Shown piece by piece: positions 45,701 through 60,198 of a DNA stretch of 64,000 bases. Positions within the stretch are counted from its first letter, which is position 1. Each line of letters opens with the position of its first letter. The stretch is from Drosophila persimilis (lineage: Eukaryota > Arthropoda > Insecta > Diptera > Drosophilidae), in contig NW_020825288.1 of NCBI RefSeq assembly GCF_003286085.1, forward strand, positions 13,826,001 to 13,890,000, given 5' to 3'. The notes beneath the pieces were generated by a model. That model searched no databases, was not told where the DNA came from, and was given only the letters and a program-made list of their open reading frames with translations. The position numbers and the translations under genes are program-made.

Positions 45701-48700
45701 TTATCTGTGGCTGTAGCTGTATCTATAATACTGCTGAATGCACATTCGCATCAGCATCGGTGTGTATGAATTTGCAGATTATTTAGCCAAAAGTTGAAAG
45801 GTATTTCGCAAAAACTAAAAAACAAAGAACAACTCTCACACACACACTCCCGGACACATAAACAGATGGACACACACATGGATGCATACATGGGCAAATA
45901 TACAATGAGAGAGAGAGAGAGGGCAGATGAGCAGAAGAAAAACAAGGGAAAAACCCCAAAACTTTTATTAAGTTGGAAGATATTTTGTTGAAATTTATAC
46001 ACATTTGCTTTCTTCTTAGCCTCCTGCTTCCCGCTCTTCCATAACCCCTCTCGCCCCTTCCTCCCTTTTCAGCTTAGAGCTGGTTTTTTCTCTGTTTCGT
46101 TTTTTCCGAGTTTTCCTTCTGCTTTTTGCCCCATTTTTTGTGCTTGGCCGTTAAAAAACTACCAGCAAATGGTTCGGCACGAAATTCGGCATTTGTTGAG
46201 CTTCCTTTTCGTAGTATTCCGGCTTTCTTTGTCTTACTGCGGGTGTTACGTTTACGTTCCCCTTCTACCTACTTTCCTTTCTGCCTTCCCCAGCTTGCAT
46301 TCCGCTTCATGGGGATTTATATTTTTTAATGGAAAGTTAAGCTCATAATAAACTGTGAAGAAAATGTGGGGAGCGTCTTAGTTTCGTTGCTCGTTAGTTT
46401 TCCGGGAGTAAACAAAAATCTGCTGACTCGGTCCCTGTCCCTGTCCCAGTCCTTTGCGTTGTCCTGCCCTTTCCATGTGTGCGGGAATCCCCCCATGTGT
46501 GTGTGTGTGTGTGTGTTTGTGTGCCGAAGGATTCGGCTCAGAAGTTTGAAGGATTTGGATTGCCTTGAGGTGGGGTAAGACCTGTGTACCTGCGGCTGCT
46601 GCCGTGGCATCATGATCAATGAAGGTAAAGGTCGGAGCGCCTTGGGGTGGCGTGCACCGCAATGGGCAGATTAGGCTCTGTTATGGCTCTCCAGAGATGC
46701 GTTTGAAATGGTTTAGAAATGGTTTGGGTACAAGTACAAGTACAAGGAATTCGACAATTGTCTTGCATTCTCAATCTAATTAGGAAACTCACGGAAGGGG
46801 GGAACCCACTATGCAGTTATACTTCTTGAGGGAATTCGGCAGTAACTTGAACATCACCAAAGGGCCTCAAGCTAAGGAATTTGTATATATTGAGCTTCCA
46901 AATGCAAAGGAATGTATTTAAATGGAAAAACGAACCCCAACACAATCCGCTAGTACTCGTAACCAATAATCCTTCCCAACAATTAATTGTCCGTTCTAAT
47001 GTCGCTCCTCTTTTTTTGATGCCAAAAACAGGATTTGCCAGACCAAAGTCCCCGCCAACAATGCCATGATTATTTTTAGATATCTAAATAGGAGTCTGAA
47101 ACATTCATCAGGAATACAATTTGCATGATAATCGCGAGGAGGATGTAGGAGGAGGATAGAGCTCTGGCCTCTGGCTGAAAATCGATAAGGGAAACCGGGC
47201 AATGAATTCCAAAAATTATTTTAAAATTATGTCGGCGAATACTGCAGAGCGTACGAGTATATGCCACTATGTATGGACTTGTGTCATTTTGGCTAACATA
47301 TTTATAAATAATTTCCATACTAATATGCATTTTATGTAATTAGCGGTTAAAATAATAAATACACTACATAATTATCGCTCATTGGCTGACCGCACGGGGG
47401 CGGGCGACAGAAAATGGGGGAGACTACATTCTAAGCTCTATATATTTCGATATGTATGTTGATGCGTGCATGTGTGTACTTGTAGTTTGGTCACTTATCG
47501 CTGCTTTTGCAGTGCAGGTGTGTGTGTTTCTGTGTGAGAGATTGGGGCTGCTTGTGGGCGTGGCATTAAGGCATTAGCACCGCAAAAACATCAACTAATT
47601 GTGCATTTTAGCGATAATAAACACAACCATTGGCGGGCATAAGAGTTTATTATTTCAGGCCATGCCACTCGTGCCACACTTTATGAATATGGTCGTATGT
47701 ATTGTATATATACATGTATGTAGAAGGGGGTGACATAGAGGTGGCCCTAGGGTGTGGGCACCCCACCCGAGTGACACAAAGTTTGACGTACCCCAAAAGG
47801 GCGTCAGAAATTAATAAGCGTCGCATTTATTAGCAGTCAAATAAAGTGATCAAAATGTCACTCATACGCTGCGTCTGCCGCCCGACAGCTGATGCTGTGG
47901 CAACGGTAAAATATTTCAAAGAGAACTCTTATATATGTATGTATGTGTGCGTGTGTTTGTGCCACAAACAAAGCCACACCCCCCCACCAACACACACATT
48001 CACACTCAGAGAGAACGTTAAATATTTCAAATAGTTAAGCGCATTAGCGGCACTTTCAGTTTGGGTTTCGGTTTAGTAGGGCAGGGGCAGGACCTAGCTA
48101 CGAAGAGCCAGCTACGACAGCTGCCTCTTCTACTCCGACTCCCACTCCCACTCCCACTCCCTTTTCTGCCCATTCAGGCCGGTCTGCAGTGCAACAAATC
48201 CTTTTGCATATGCCGAGTGCTATCGCATATCAAGCATACGCAGCATGCGCCGCAGCCAATTAAAGTTTTTAATTCCCCCCGAAAGCCCAGAACAGCGACA
48301 GCCAGGCAGACAGACAAACAGACAAACAGACAGATGCAGGGTAGAGCCTTGGCGTGCTTATCCATTATCCATGACAATTGTTAAATGAACTTTACGCTCT
48401 AATGAGCTCATGCTACATGAATTAAAAATTCCCCAACTTTGGTTGCAACTCACTGACTTTCATTTAAGTTTCGAAAGGGGGAAGTGGAAATGAAAATGGA
48501 TATGGATACTCGTATGAGGGAGGGGAGGGGAGAGACCTGTGGAGAGGAGAATGATACCCACATGAGAGTGCGCATAAAAGTGAGCAAATGTAATCGGGAT
48601 TGGGGCATATGGAATATGTATTTGCATAAATTGAATCAATTAATGAATCGCATTATGTTTTAGTAATGAGCCAAAGCAATCAACCCCTCTCCCACGGCTA

Positions 48701-51700
48701 TCCCCTGGGAGGATGGACCCTTGCTGCTGCCGCTGCTGCTGGCGCTGCTGCTGCTGGAAAAACTTGCCTTCAAATATTAATGTCATGTCAAACAGCAATT
48801 ATGCCATGTAACAACAACACCAGCAACAAGGATAATAACAATAGCGATAAATCCAGACTTCATTCTTTGCATATGCACACACACAGACTCAGATGCAAAT
48901 GTATCTGAATATATATGCGCATTCATACACATTTGTACACTTGAGCAATTTGGCAAATAAATCATTATTATTTCATCAAATTTGTCATTGATAATGTTAC
49001 GAGAATGTTGCGAGCCATTTGCGTGTGGGCATGTGTCTGTCTGTCTGTCTCCCCAGTATCTCAATGTATCTGTGAGTGTGTGCATTCATTTGCGTATCTG
49101 TGTGTGTGTGTGTGTGTGGAAGGATTTCAGAGATAGCCAAAGACAAAACAGAGGACACTGCAGAGCAAAGAACAAACGGGCTGAGGCCGAAACTGTTTGT
49201 CGAGGCAGGTTTATGGCAGGAAACTGGAACATAAATTTCTGCTGAAACAGAAACTCGTACGAGAATGCGGCTACCGCCACTGTTGATAAATTTTATTTGA
49301 TTTAACTTAAATTGAGATTTACGGAATATTTAAACTGTGAATTTAAAGAAATTTAAGAATGTGTCCATCCAAAAGTTGACAACTGAATTTAAGTGAATGA
49401 ATTGGGGGAAAAATGATAGGCTTAACCGAATGAAAGTTTGGTCTGTGCGGATTATGAGAGATTATCCGATAGGAAACAGAGAATTATAGCTAAGTTGGGG
49501 GAATTCTCGGCCGAAAGATACAGTAATTTATTTGTTCAAATATTTTATAAACAGTATACAAGCTGAAGCATTGCTCGTACTCTCTCCTGTGCTTGGCATT
49601 TAATAATTAATTTGTTAAATAGATATTTTCTATGCTCGTTGGCTTTATTAAAATTTATTAATGGAGCATAATTTGTGAAATTTATTAAATGGTGTTAAGA
49701 GTGAAATGTCTAGTTATTTTTGTAGTTAAAGCTATAAATATAGAATATAGTTTTTATCGTTATTTCTATGTCCATTCTTTCCAACCAAAGTCTTTTCTAT
49801 CTTTGTATATTTCCTCCTATTCCTGTCTCTCAATCTCTTTATATCAGTTTGTATTCTATTCTTGCTTTTCCAGCCTCATTATTGAACTCTTCTTACACCT
49901 ATTAATTAACTAATCTATCTCTTATCATGCCAACAACACATATTATTATGGAAGTCTGTTCTGCTTGCTTTGTGAATCTTTTGCTTGCTTAAATTTGCTT
50001 CTATGATGAATTTCTAACTATGATGCAAATTTTCCCTGCCGCCCTTCTGCCGCCAACCCAAATTAAATCTCTCTTGAAAAAGCCACAACTTAATAAACCC
50101 AATTCCGAGTGAGCACACATTAATGAAAGTCGATTTGGAATTCGTTCACTGTAGGTAGCCGCACATTGTGTGCATATGAACTGAAGGATAATTTAAGCTT
50201 GAAATCATTCCAAGGAATTTTGTGAATTTAGGGCATTTCATAATCTCCCTTGGCCGAGTTTCTTTCGCCGCGTCCCGTGCGGAGAGGCATAGGGGAATAG
50301 GACGGATAGATGGCTCGGATGGTAGACGGAATGTTAACACACAATCAAGCATCATTATCAATCATAAATTTTGGTAAATTGCACTTAAATTGTAAAATGT
50401 TGGCCTGCATAAATTGAGGATTGCATTAGCCATCCATTGACCTAAGCACACACTGAGATACAGACACACACCCACACCCGGGCATGGATAGAAAACGGTG
50501 TGCAATCAACGGCAAATGGTTATTAAATTTGCATTCCACAGGAGACAGCCACAGAGCAACAGATACAGATAGAAACAGGGATAGGACAGGGAGAGAGACT
50601 GGGAGAGATGGAGATCTTTTCATATGACTTTCATTAGTTGATTTTATGTTGGTTAATTCGCCTGAATATTTTGCCTTCATTACTCAACGTTTAGACAAGC
50701 TGACTGGACCTATAATCCCCGCCTCCCCCCACCCACTACAATCTTACAATCCTACAGTCATACAGTCCTTCATTTCTCTTCTGGCTCTGAGCGACTATAA
50801 GAAGATTAAATGCATTTTACGTAAATTAATTAAAAAACCTGCAAAGTCGCTTTGCTCGCTCAATGGATTGGGCAAAAGAGCCGGCACTAATTGAGGTGCC
50901 TAAACAGATTTATAGCAATTAAGTGCATAATAAACCAGGAGAGAGAAAGATATGAAATAAAATACAGATATAAAGATACATGGAGATACACACAGAGACA
51001 GAGAGAGAGAGAGAGAGAGAGATACAAAAAGAAGAAGATGCCGAGCAGAAGGAGAACTATAAATCTGGAAAATGCTGCTGATTAAATGAGTGACTTCGGT
51101 TTGGGTTTTTGGCTTTAGCATTGGCTTGGGCTTAATGCAAAAAGGAAACACACACGGCCCTGATTTATTAGTTATTCAAGCACTTATCGTGATTTATGAT
51201 TTATTGATTTATATGTTTCTCAATTTATTTCTCTTTTTTTGTTGTTGTTGAAGTTTCTGCTGTGTGTGTGTGTGTGTGTGAATAATGCTTCCCGAAAAAG
51301 TTTTCCGCAATGCACGTGATTTGCATAATTCAATAATTACGAGGGAATGCGAAATGCACAGCGAAACAATTGAGAACACATATTGCGACTATGGCATGCC
51401 AACTAATTGGATTTCATATTTTCGGAATGCAAAATACTCTATTACGGCGAGAGGAAAAAATGGGCAAAAAGCATGTTTTTTTGAATCGAAGCGATGCTCT
51501 TAAAACTTTAATCTAATTTTGACTTCCATTAGTATCCCAGAGATCTAAATGGGATGAAACATTTGATTTTTTAAGTGCAGATTGATCAAGATTGTTCCTG
51601 AGATGAATAACATTTATTTCCAAAAGGAGGAAACAGTTTCATCCGCCTGTTAAACAGCATACACCTTTGAAGACTCAACAATTATAGGGTATCAAGAATC

Positions 51701-51796
51701 TCGTAATCGACAAACGACAAACGACAAACGGAAGGGCATCCGCATACCGTGAATAAGGAAACTTCATATCACTTCACGCTGATGAATTTCCCGCTT

Positions 51797-51812
51797 CCCC
51801 CCCCCCCCCCCC
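51797..51812. repeat. Poly-C homopolymer run
   Basis: Sixteen consecutive C residues. Its length may be unreliable in the assembly. Confidence 0.9.
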
Positions 51813-53377
51813 ACTCCCCCTGCTCCGTTGGAATGTCTTGAGAATTAATAGCAATTTGTATTCATTTGTGAATATTACAAAAGGATTATACAAAATTAAT
51901 TAAAATTTGCACACCCAAATTGCTTTTCGAGGGTGCGGGGCGCCGCAAAGGCTCGTGCAGCGAAGTGACATGCTGAAGTGTGTCTCTTGCGATTGATGGC
52001 AGCCAAAATCGAGTTTAATCACATTGATGGGCATCAATTAATCATGCCACAAATGACACTCGCCCCAGTTGGCCTAAGCCGGCGAAAGCCCACAAATTAC
52101 GCATACGACACGTAGGCCGCTAAAACCAATAACGACATCACCCCGCAGCAGCAGCGACACCCAGCCACGGCCCAAGGACAATTGCCAATTAAAAATTGAG
52201 CTCAACGAAGAGTTGGCAATTACAGGAGCGGCATGAGGCAGGAGGCTTGAGAGACACTGATACCAATGCCACTTAAAGCACTCAATAAACGCCATCGTTT
52301 GGGTCTGGTTAATGCGCTCGACTTAAAGAAAACTCAAACCACATTCAATCCACCCACACACAAGCCCATGCACCCACGCACGCCCACACACCTGTCAGAC
52401 AAGATGGCGTGGCAGAGCAGCAACACAGACAAACAAACATGTCATTATCATAATGCCAAAAGGAGACCCCGTTGTAGCCTCTCTCAAGACACTGTGTCAC
52501 ACACAGGACGAGATGGAATTCAACACGAGCAGTGCGAGACAGCAGGAGGGGCGAGACGGGGACTGGGAGAGTCTTGGGGGAGATAGAATGAGACATTCCC
52601 ATTCTGCTCCAGTGAAGCATGCGAAATGGCGACAGTTTGTGTGCGCATAACTGAGCATAATCGACGCCTTTTGGTTATAATTAACTCATTAAAGTGAAAC
52701 GGCAGCCGCAGGATGCTCGCTAAATGCTCGCCCAGCTCAGCCATCAAAGTGCACACAAAAAGACACACAGCCACACACACAGTTTGAGGTCTCCGCCATT
52801 CCACTCCGCCACCACACGTAATCCGACCCACTTGGAGGAACCCACTAAACCGAACCACACCAAACAATTCCCATTCCCCATGCCCAGACCCTCAAGAATC
52901 CACCCCAACCATTGGCCTCCGTCTAACCACAGGCTCGTAAATAAGAAATGAAATCAAAGTTAACATTTTATAAATCTGATTTTTATAACTTTTCTTGCAC
53001 CACACACACGCACACAAAACCATTCAAACAGTGAGGCAAGTCCCATGTGAAATTGCAATTAAATTAATGTCACGCATACGCCGCGTATGGCGCGGATACA
53101 CACACACACACACGCTTCCTGTGGGAAGACGGAAAACGGAGTGTGTGGGAATGTTGGCAGGGTGGGAGTGGAACGGAACAGGAACAACGGGCCACATAGC
53201 TCAGGTTTTATTGCTCAGCCGCAAACAATAGCAACAGCAGCAGCAACAACAGCAGGAACAACAATAGCAACATCGGCGACAACAACGGGACGGGGCCCCG
53301 GACTACAGCAGTGCTCACAATTAGTGCGTGTTGGCAACCAGCAGCAGCAGCAGCAGTAGCAATAGTAACAACAACAC

Positions 53378-53634
53378 TACACTGAGAGATATAAATAAAA
53401 TCAAAATAAAGAGTTTATAAGAGTAAATAAATGGGGAAAAGCATGCAGTATCATAGCTTGATTTTCCAATTGGCTAGCGGACTTGCTTGTTGTGTCTTTG
53501 AGTAAAGTCCCAAGTCAACCTAACCCCTGTTTGAGGGTAAAATTCTATAAAACTTTACTTACTTTTTTGTACATTATCCCTATTTCAAGTTATTTCAATC
53601 TCTAAATCTCTAAACAATCTTTTTGCCCAGTGTA
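53378..53634. mobile_element. Short AT-rich MITE-like element with terminal inverted repeats
   Basis: The left end TACACTGAGAGATATAAATA and the right end TTTTTGCCCAGTGTA (inverted: TACACTGGGCAAAAA) bound 257 bp of AT-rich non-coding DNA inserted in a CAA/CAG-rich region. The ends match those at 32,288, 41,124 and 55,943. Confidence 0.55.
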
Positions 53635-55942
53635 TGAGCAACAGCAGCTGCTGCCGTTTGGCGGTCAAAGTTGCGGATGCTCTCGCTGCCACTGCCACTG
53701 CCGCTGCGGATGGAGGGCCTGTTCGGCGGGTCGGGTCCCGCATTTGTGCTCTGCATATAAATCGATGCTGATGTTGATGCTGTGAAAATTTGCTAAAATA
53801 ACTACAGACATACACTCGTACGCGTACGCACACACACAAGCACACACACACATCGACACATACTTTGGCAAAAGCAATTAAACTGCTAAAACCACATTTT
53901 GTGCGAGAAATAATTGCAAAAATGCCAAAACATAAAGCCAAACAACAAACATAACCGAACCAAACCGAACAACGGTTCCAATCCGCCGAAAAAAATTAGG
54001 AAGAATTCTTTGAGATATACTGCGAACATAGGGATACCCTTTAAAGACAATTTGATGGGGAAACTGCTTGTTCCACTTGTGAATATTGTACAAATTCTTT
54101 AATTGTGAACATAAGTCGATTAATAAGTCTACCAAAACATGAGAAATATATTTTATGGATAGGTTTCCTTCTTTGACTTGCATCTAGATGAATCCATCAT
54201 AGCCTTGTTCTCTCTCCAGTTACTGGGTATAAATATTCAGCCTAAAGCAGCCAGCCCCAATACAGAGTCAGCGGCAGCAACAACAAAGCATCAATTACAA
54301 TGGCAAGCGGCTGTGGCTGGGGGCCATCCCGCCACCGCCACCGCCATTGCCATCGCCATCACCATCCAGCAGCACAAGCAGTAGCATGCCCCAAGAGAGA
54401 CGACAAGGCCGACCCCGCCAGTGATCGAAGCCTAACCGGCAAAAAGTCAAACCCAAACGACAAAAACAACATTCATTTCGAGGGAAAGAAGGAAAAAGTG
54501 GGAAAATGCCAGCAACAAATCAAATATATTATAACGCACAAAAACAAACCGAAACTCAAATGCCAGCTTCGATAACAATAACACAGTGAGGCGGGGACAG
54601 TGGGCGTACTTCTGGTAGGAAAAGTGGTGGGAGTGGGTGCTGCTGTGGGTGATGGCTCTACTGGGGAGTGGTGCAGAAGCTGTAACCAGCACTGACAGAA
54701 CTCGGTTTCGGCGGTTTTGTGTTTACACTTTACAATAGGATTGCCGAGGCTTTGGCGGAATTTTGGAAATATTTGACTGGGCTTTCTAATGAAATCTCCA
54801 AAGGCAACAAATTAGTTCGGTCTGTCCCCAAAAATATGGCGTCTGCCCACACAACAGCGTTGGGGACTGCAATATGAGAGCTCTGGGGATTGTTATTAAA
54901 TAAATATTTGCCATGCTGAAGTGATTTTCCTGGAGTCAAATGAAGGCTTCATCGTTTTAGACCTTTTGTGGAAATATAATATGGAAAAGAATTGAATTGA
55001 ATGGAATTAAATACAATCTAGTTAGTGTTCCTTGAAGGACTATGGGTATAATTTTCAGTGACAGCTCTTTCGATTAAGCGGATAATTTCAAAGCCAGAAC
55101 CATACTTCTTAAGCATAAGCATTTGAAGGTGATCTTTCCTCCTTATACTACTCATTTGTATATTAAAATCAATTTTAAATTTCAGCAACTTTTCCTATAG
55201 TTATTGTCTCAACCTTACACTCAGCCACAATTTAGAGCCTCTTCCCATAGATATTCTTTTGACGCACTCAAAAATTCCACACTCTTCGCCAACTAAGTTA
55301 AACATTCAATTATCCCAAAAACTTGGGTATTTCCCCACCCCTTCCTTCCCGAAAAACACAGGCCTCCAAAGCGAACTTTGCACCAGAAAATCTACTGCTC
55401 ATAGGTACAGATAGAATATGGCTGCAGAAGTGAAACTTTTACCAGAGTATTGAGCTGTCCAAAACTTTGTTCATACAGTCCGATCATAAACACATCCGGC
55501 AGGGCTAGAGACCCCAAATGTAGGCAACAGATGCTGCGAAATCGACTCCGCGAGTCCTAGGAATTGGAATTGGGGTTTGGAACTGGGGACGCCGACATCG
55601 GTGCCAAATGCAAAATACGAAATGCGTAAACATCCATCCGCAGAAACGAAAACAAAAAAAAAGAAGGGCAAGAGGCAAACAAACAAAATGAATGGCATTC
55701 GCGGTTGAGTCGCTGCCAGTGGCGCGATTGAAAGACAAATTAAGATTATAAAAAAAAGAAAATAAATATAATAATAAAAACAACACATAGCGCAGATACG
55801 AAAAAAAACTGAGGGAATTGATTGATTGATTTATCAAATGTGCGTGCGCGTGGGTGTGCGTACTGCTGCCGCAAGGTGTAGCACTGTTTTTGCATCTGTG
55901 TGTGTGTTTGTGTCTGAGGCAGCTGCGGCACGACTCTGTTCG
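53635..55942. other. Non-coding region between two MITE-like elements
   Basis: No convincing exon. CA-rich DNA near 53,826-53,852. Otherwise mixed sequence. Confidence 0.5.
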
Positions 55943-56164
55943 TACACCGAGAGAAAGAATGTGTTTTATTCTATTGGATAGTTTTGATTGAAATGCAGGC
56001 TAGATTCTGAGATATGTTCGAACTCTTGCAGAATCGATCGTTCCTATCCAATGATGGCATCCAATCTTGGGAGATCCGTCATATCCATTGCCTATACTCG
56101 TACCATATAAATGAATCTGTCCACATTTCTGGAGTTGAATTGAATCTATTTTTTTCCGAGTGTA
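55943..56164. mobile_element. Short MITE-like element with terminal inverted repeats
   Basis: The left end TACACCGAGAGAAAGAAT and the right end ATTTTTTTCCGAGTGTA (inverted: TACACTCGGAAAAAAAT) bound 222 bp of non-coding DNA. The right end is nearly identical to that of the element at 32,288-32,445. Confidence 0.6.
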
Positions 56165-56515
56165 TATATTTTTGTCTGTGAATGCGGCGCGATTGTGATT
56201 TGACAGACAAACTGACAGGAAGACAGTCACTGGCAGAGGTGGCGGCTGTAGCGAGAGGGGTGTGATGGGTTCAGGGGTCGAGAACGACGTCTGCCTGTCG
56301 GCGTTTATGTATGCGCGTAATTCCCTGTCCCCCTCCGGCCAGTCTCCGCCGGAACGAAAAAGACGGAGCATGGGGCAGAGATGGAGTGAACTGAACTGAA
56401 TCGGAGCGAAAGTGAAGTGAGAGAGGAGCAGTGGAGCAGAGGAACAGAGAGGAGTGGTGGCACGAATGGGGGGAATGGGAATCCCTGCGTAGGTATGTGC
56501 CTATATCGCTGTCGT

Positions 56516-56546
<31 letters not shown>

Positions 56547-59500
56547 CTGCGACACGTAGCACATTTTATTTTCCAAGTAATAAATCAATTTTCCGCACCA
56601 CTAAAAATGAAAACGAAAAACGAACCAAGCTGAAGCTGAAGCTGAATCTGAAACTGAGGCTGAAGCTGAAGTTGACGCTGACGCTTCTATCGAGTGGAGA
56701 GTGCCGAGTGGAGTGGAGAGCCCCAGAAGTGGATTCCGTATATTGGGGTTGGCCGGCCGAAGGCAGGCAGCAGTCCCCAGCTGGGAATGGGGTTCCCCTT
56801 GGTTGTTCCGGGGGCAACAGTTGGCGCACCTGGCAAGAGCGTAAATTAAAGTCACTAAATCAAAAAATTCCGAAAAAAGCACTGCCAAGAGTGAAGCGAA
56901 GCAAACGAGAAAGTTAACATTTGTTTACGTGGTCCGACGATTGCGGACGTCCAAGACATAGAAACTGGACGTGCAGCCTGTACCTATCCGAGGCCAATGG
57001 GGGCTAGGACAGCCTCTACCTGTTCTCCGCCGACAAGTTTCTTAGTCATTTATTGGCCAGAAAAGTTCACCCCGCAGCGGAAGGGAATCAGAGTGGTGGC
57101 ATGGAATGGGAGCAGCAGGAGCAAATGAGCAACTTGGCGCAAAACAAAAAGTAAGTAAAACAATTTGTTCTTTTTACACTTGTCTTGAATGAGACGAAGG
57201 GGCGTATTAGGCTGGATGTTGGGCTTTCGGGATAAAAGGGTGAAGGCCACGAAAATATTCGTAGAAATGAGAATTTTTATATTCGTTATCGAGTTAAGAG
57301 TTGATCAACAAAATATAAGGGAACATTCCCAGTTTTATAAATGTAAATTATACAATAAGTAGCCGCTGCATAGAAGTCTCATTTGGCTTCCCTGAGTTAC
57401 AACAACGTGTCCCTATGAAGCGTTGCACTCTTATTGAGAACCCCGCCAGCATTCGTTTACCATCTTAATGAATTCTGTTGATGAATACTGAAAATATCTC
57501 TAATTTCTCTGTATGATCTTTAGCTTAACATCCACCTCTTTAAGAGCTCTGTTACATCTTTGCTCTCTGTGAATAGGTTAAATGGCATTCTGTTCGTCGA
57601 ACCTGTCCTATTTGCACCGCACTGGCTTGATTTTTGTGCTTTCTTTTGGCCGGTGCGGCAATTTATTTTGAGTGGGGTCGAAGGGGCCTGTGGGGAACAA
57701 TGGCATGGTATGAGCTGGTATGGTTTTGGGGGCGGCGTCAAAGGCAGCAAAACAAATCAAGTCAACAATCAACGAAACGCACACACACACGCACACAAAA
57801 AAAAAACAAAGAAGAGAAAGAGAGAAAGCTGGAGAGAATGGGAGAAAATAGGGATAGACATTGGGGCAGACACCCTGTAAAAGTTAATGTAACGGCGCAT
57901 TTAATTGCACGCACGGAATGAATTCCACTCCGGCACTCTGCCGCATGCCACGCCCGTCTACGGGTGCGGGTCCGGGTCTGGGTTCGGTTGCAGGTCCTGG
58001 TACACGCCCACTCCTAGTCCCAAGCTCCCTGGAGTGGACAAGCGTAACTTTTTTCATTGCCGCAGACGGACGCCCAAACTTGGCTTTTTGGCCTCAACAG
58101 TTTTTGGCCCCGAGAATCGGCCTGGCTGGTCCTAGGTTTCGGGGCCAGGTGAGAAGCACCAGCAGCAGGGGAAGCATCAGCAGTGAAGTAAGTAAAAATG
58201 GCTATTAGCCAAAGCATTTTATGTGGCTCCTTTTACTTGGGACACGCCCGCTTGGAGTTGGCTGGTGGCTCGTGGCTCCTAGCTCCCAGCTCCTGCCTCC
58301 TGGCCTGAATCCTTTTCCCCATCCTGTACGAAGTGCTGCATGTTTCTCTTTCGCTGGCTGGCTGCTGGCCTGCCTGTCTGCCATCCTTTTGTTGCCTAAT
58401 GCGCTTTGCTATTTTTTAATTATAACGCAAGTTACCTGCAAATGAAAAGTAAAAGGGCTGCCAAGACGACGACTACGACGACGACGACGACAACGAGGAC
58501 GTCCGCATCCTGTCTCAGGAAGTGGCTGTGGCCAAGACACGAACGCTGGCAACAGCCATACACCAAGATTCCACTCAAGTTCAGTCTCAGCCTCCCCTTT
58601 TTTCTTGCCTTTTTCCTGCTTGCTTTTTTCCTTATGTTCGCTGCAACGAAGCTGGAAAATTCGCGCTGGCAACAATTTTAATTGCGTAAACTGTGCAGTT
58701 TCCTGCGTCATCCCTTGTGCCCTGCCCTCTCTTTCGCACTCTGTCTATCGTTAGCTCACTCTTTCTGTACGTCTCTATCCTGCTCTTCCTATATCTAGTG
58801 CAATCGCCGTCTCTATGGCTCCATGGCATTCCCCATCAGCTGTAACACCAAAGGCCAAGCTGCGGCAAAATTAAATTACTCATACGCTCAGTTGGCCAGC
58901 GGTAGAGAACGCTCCTCCTCTCTTTCACCTCCGGCATTCTCCTCTGAGAGGCTGCGACGGATTTATTGTTAATTGGAAATGAGGCATGCCCCGACTGTTT
59001 GATGCGAACAGAACAAGATTTCCGCCACTCAACCATAGACCAAAAGAGATTCATTCCCACCGAAAAACAAAAAACTGAAAAAAGGGAAGAAAACGCTGAC
59101 AAATAGCACGCGTAATTAGAAATTAAGTTTCTCTTACTCTCGTGGACGGCGAGATTCCGAGTGGGAGTGGGATTGGGTTTCTCCCAATGGCCTGAGCAGT
59201 GCGCCCGAGGAGTGATTAGTACAATGACAATCTGAATGGGCAAACTCTGGTAACCGCTCGAGTCTACGCCGGAGAACAGAGAACGGCGGACGCAGAATGG
59301 CGACTGGCAATGACAGAAACTGCTTCCGTGCAGAGCTAATTTATTACGAATGCTTGCCGGCATCTTTTGCGTCTGGTTCTGCCACAGACTTTCCACCTCC
59401 ACCTCCTGCTCCTGGTCGTTCTCCTTCTCCCACTTTGGTTTGCTTTAATGAAGGTCTTTCAATTATTTTCTAGTTATGCACTTACCCACGACATCGAGGA

Positions 59501-60198
59501 ATGAGCTCCAAACTAAATTTAGTCATTCTAAGACGAGATTGGGTAGGATTAAGGGGTAATAATACTATATAACATAATCAATACGATGTGCAGCGAATCA
59601 AGGAAAGAAGAGAATATAATGGCAGAAGGCTTGGCATTACATAAGAGGATGATATCGTATCATTATTGTATCAATACAATAAGAAAATGTTAGTTCAAGA
59701 AGCAAAGTTTTTTTTATATATTAACTCCTCTAATGACATCATTAGAACATTTGTTTGTTTTTTTGGCATGTGCAAACTTTACAATAAATCATGTTAAAAT
59801 CTCACACGAATGCTATGCACATGGCACTCGTATTCGGTACAACAAAGAGCTCGCTAATTATTTTTATATCTTAATGGATATCAAGAGTTACTCGTAACAT
59901 AACTTTAAAAAACAGAAACAGAATCATTGTGAGCTCTACTAGCTGACAAAGCATTGTTTTTCATTGCAGAAATTAGAGAAAGTTAAGAAAAATGTAGTGT
60001 GGCATTCGCTCTAACAGAGAGTCCCTCATTATTTCAATTGAACAAAAGAAGGTTCTTCACGAAAAGCAGAAAAATACCCGCAAAATGTCACAAAGAATGG
60101 TTTCTCATTATATAAATTATAATAAAAACAGTATAATGCAATTTGTTGAGCAGCATTTTGTTGCTCTGCACAAAAAATAATAAAAGCGGGAGGTATTT
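56165..60198. other. Non-coding region upstream of the DIP gene, part 5
   Basis: Contents: a GT microsatellite at 56,521-56,546; GCTGAA-type repeats at 56,629-56,685; an (ACG)n run at about 58,466-58,500. Open frames such as 58,836-59,402 (minus, 188 codons) show no domain or splice support. Confidence 0.5.

Larger units (their letters stand above)
41271..53377. other. Non-coding region upstream of the DIP gene, part 4
   Basis: About 12 kb with no convincing exon. Contents: CT/CA/GT microsatellites; (CTACAA)n at 42,735-42,765; a possible one-ended relative of the MITE-like elements starting TACACTGAGAGAAATTAGG at 44,660; (GTTCA)-like repeats at 45,205-45,250; and a poly-C run at 51,797-51,812. 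Cis-regulatory content cannot be judged from one sequence. Confidence 0.5.

Noticed and set aside
58836-59402. 188-codon minus-strand open frame
   Set aside because: No domain, signal peptide, splice site or codon pattern supports it; the length is possible by chance in a 35 kb desert.
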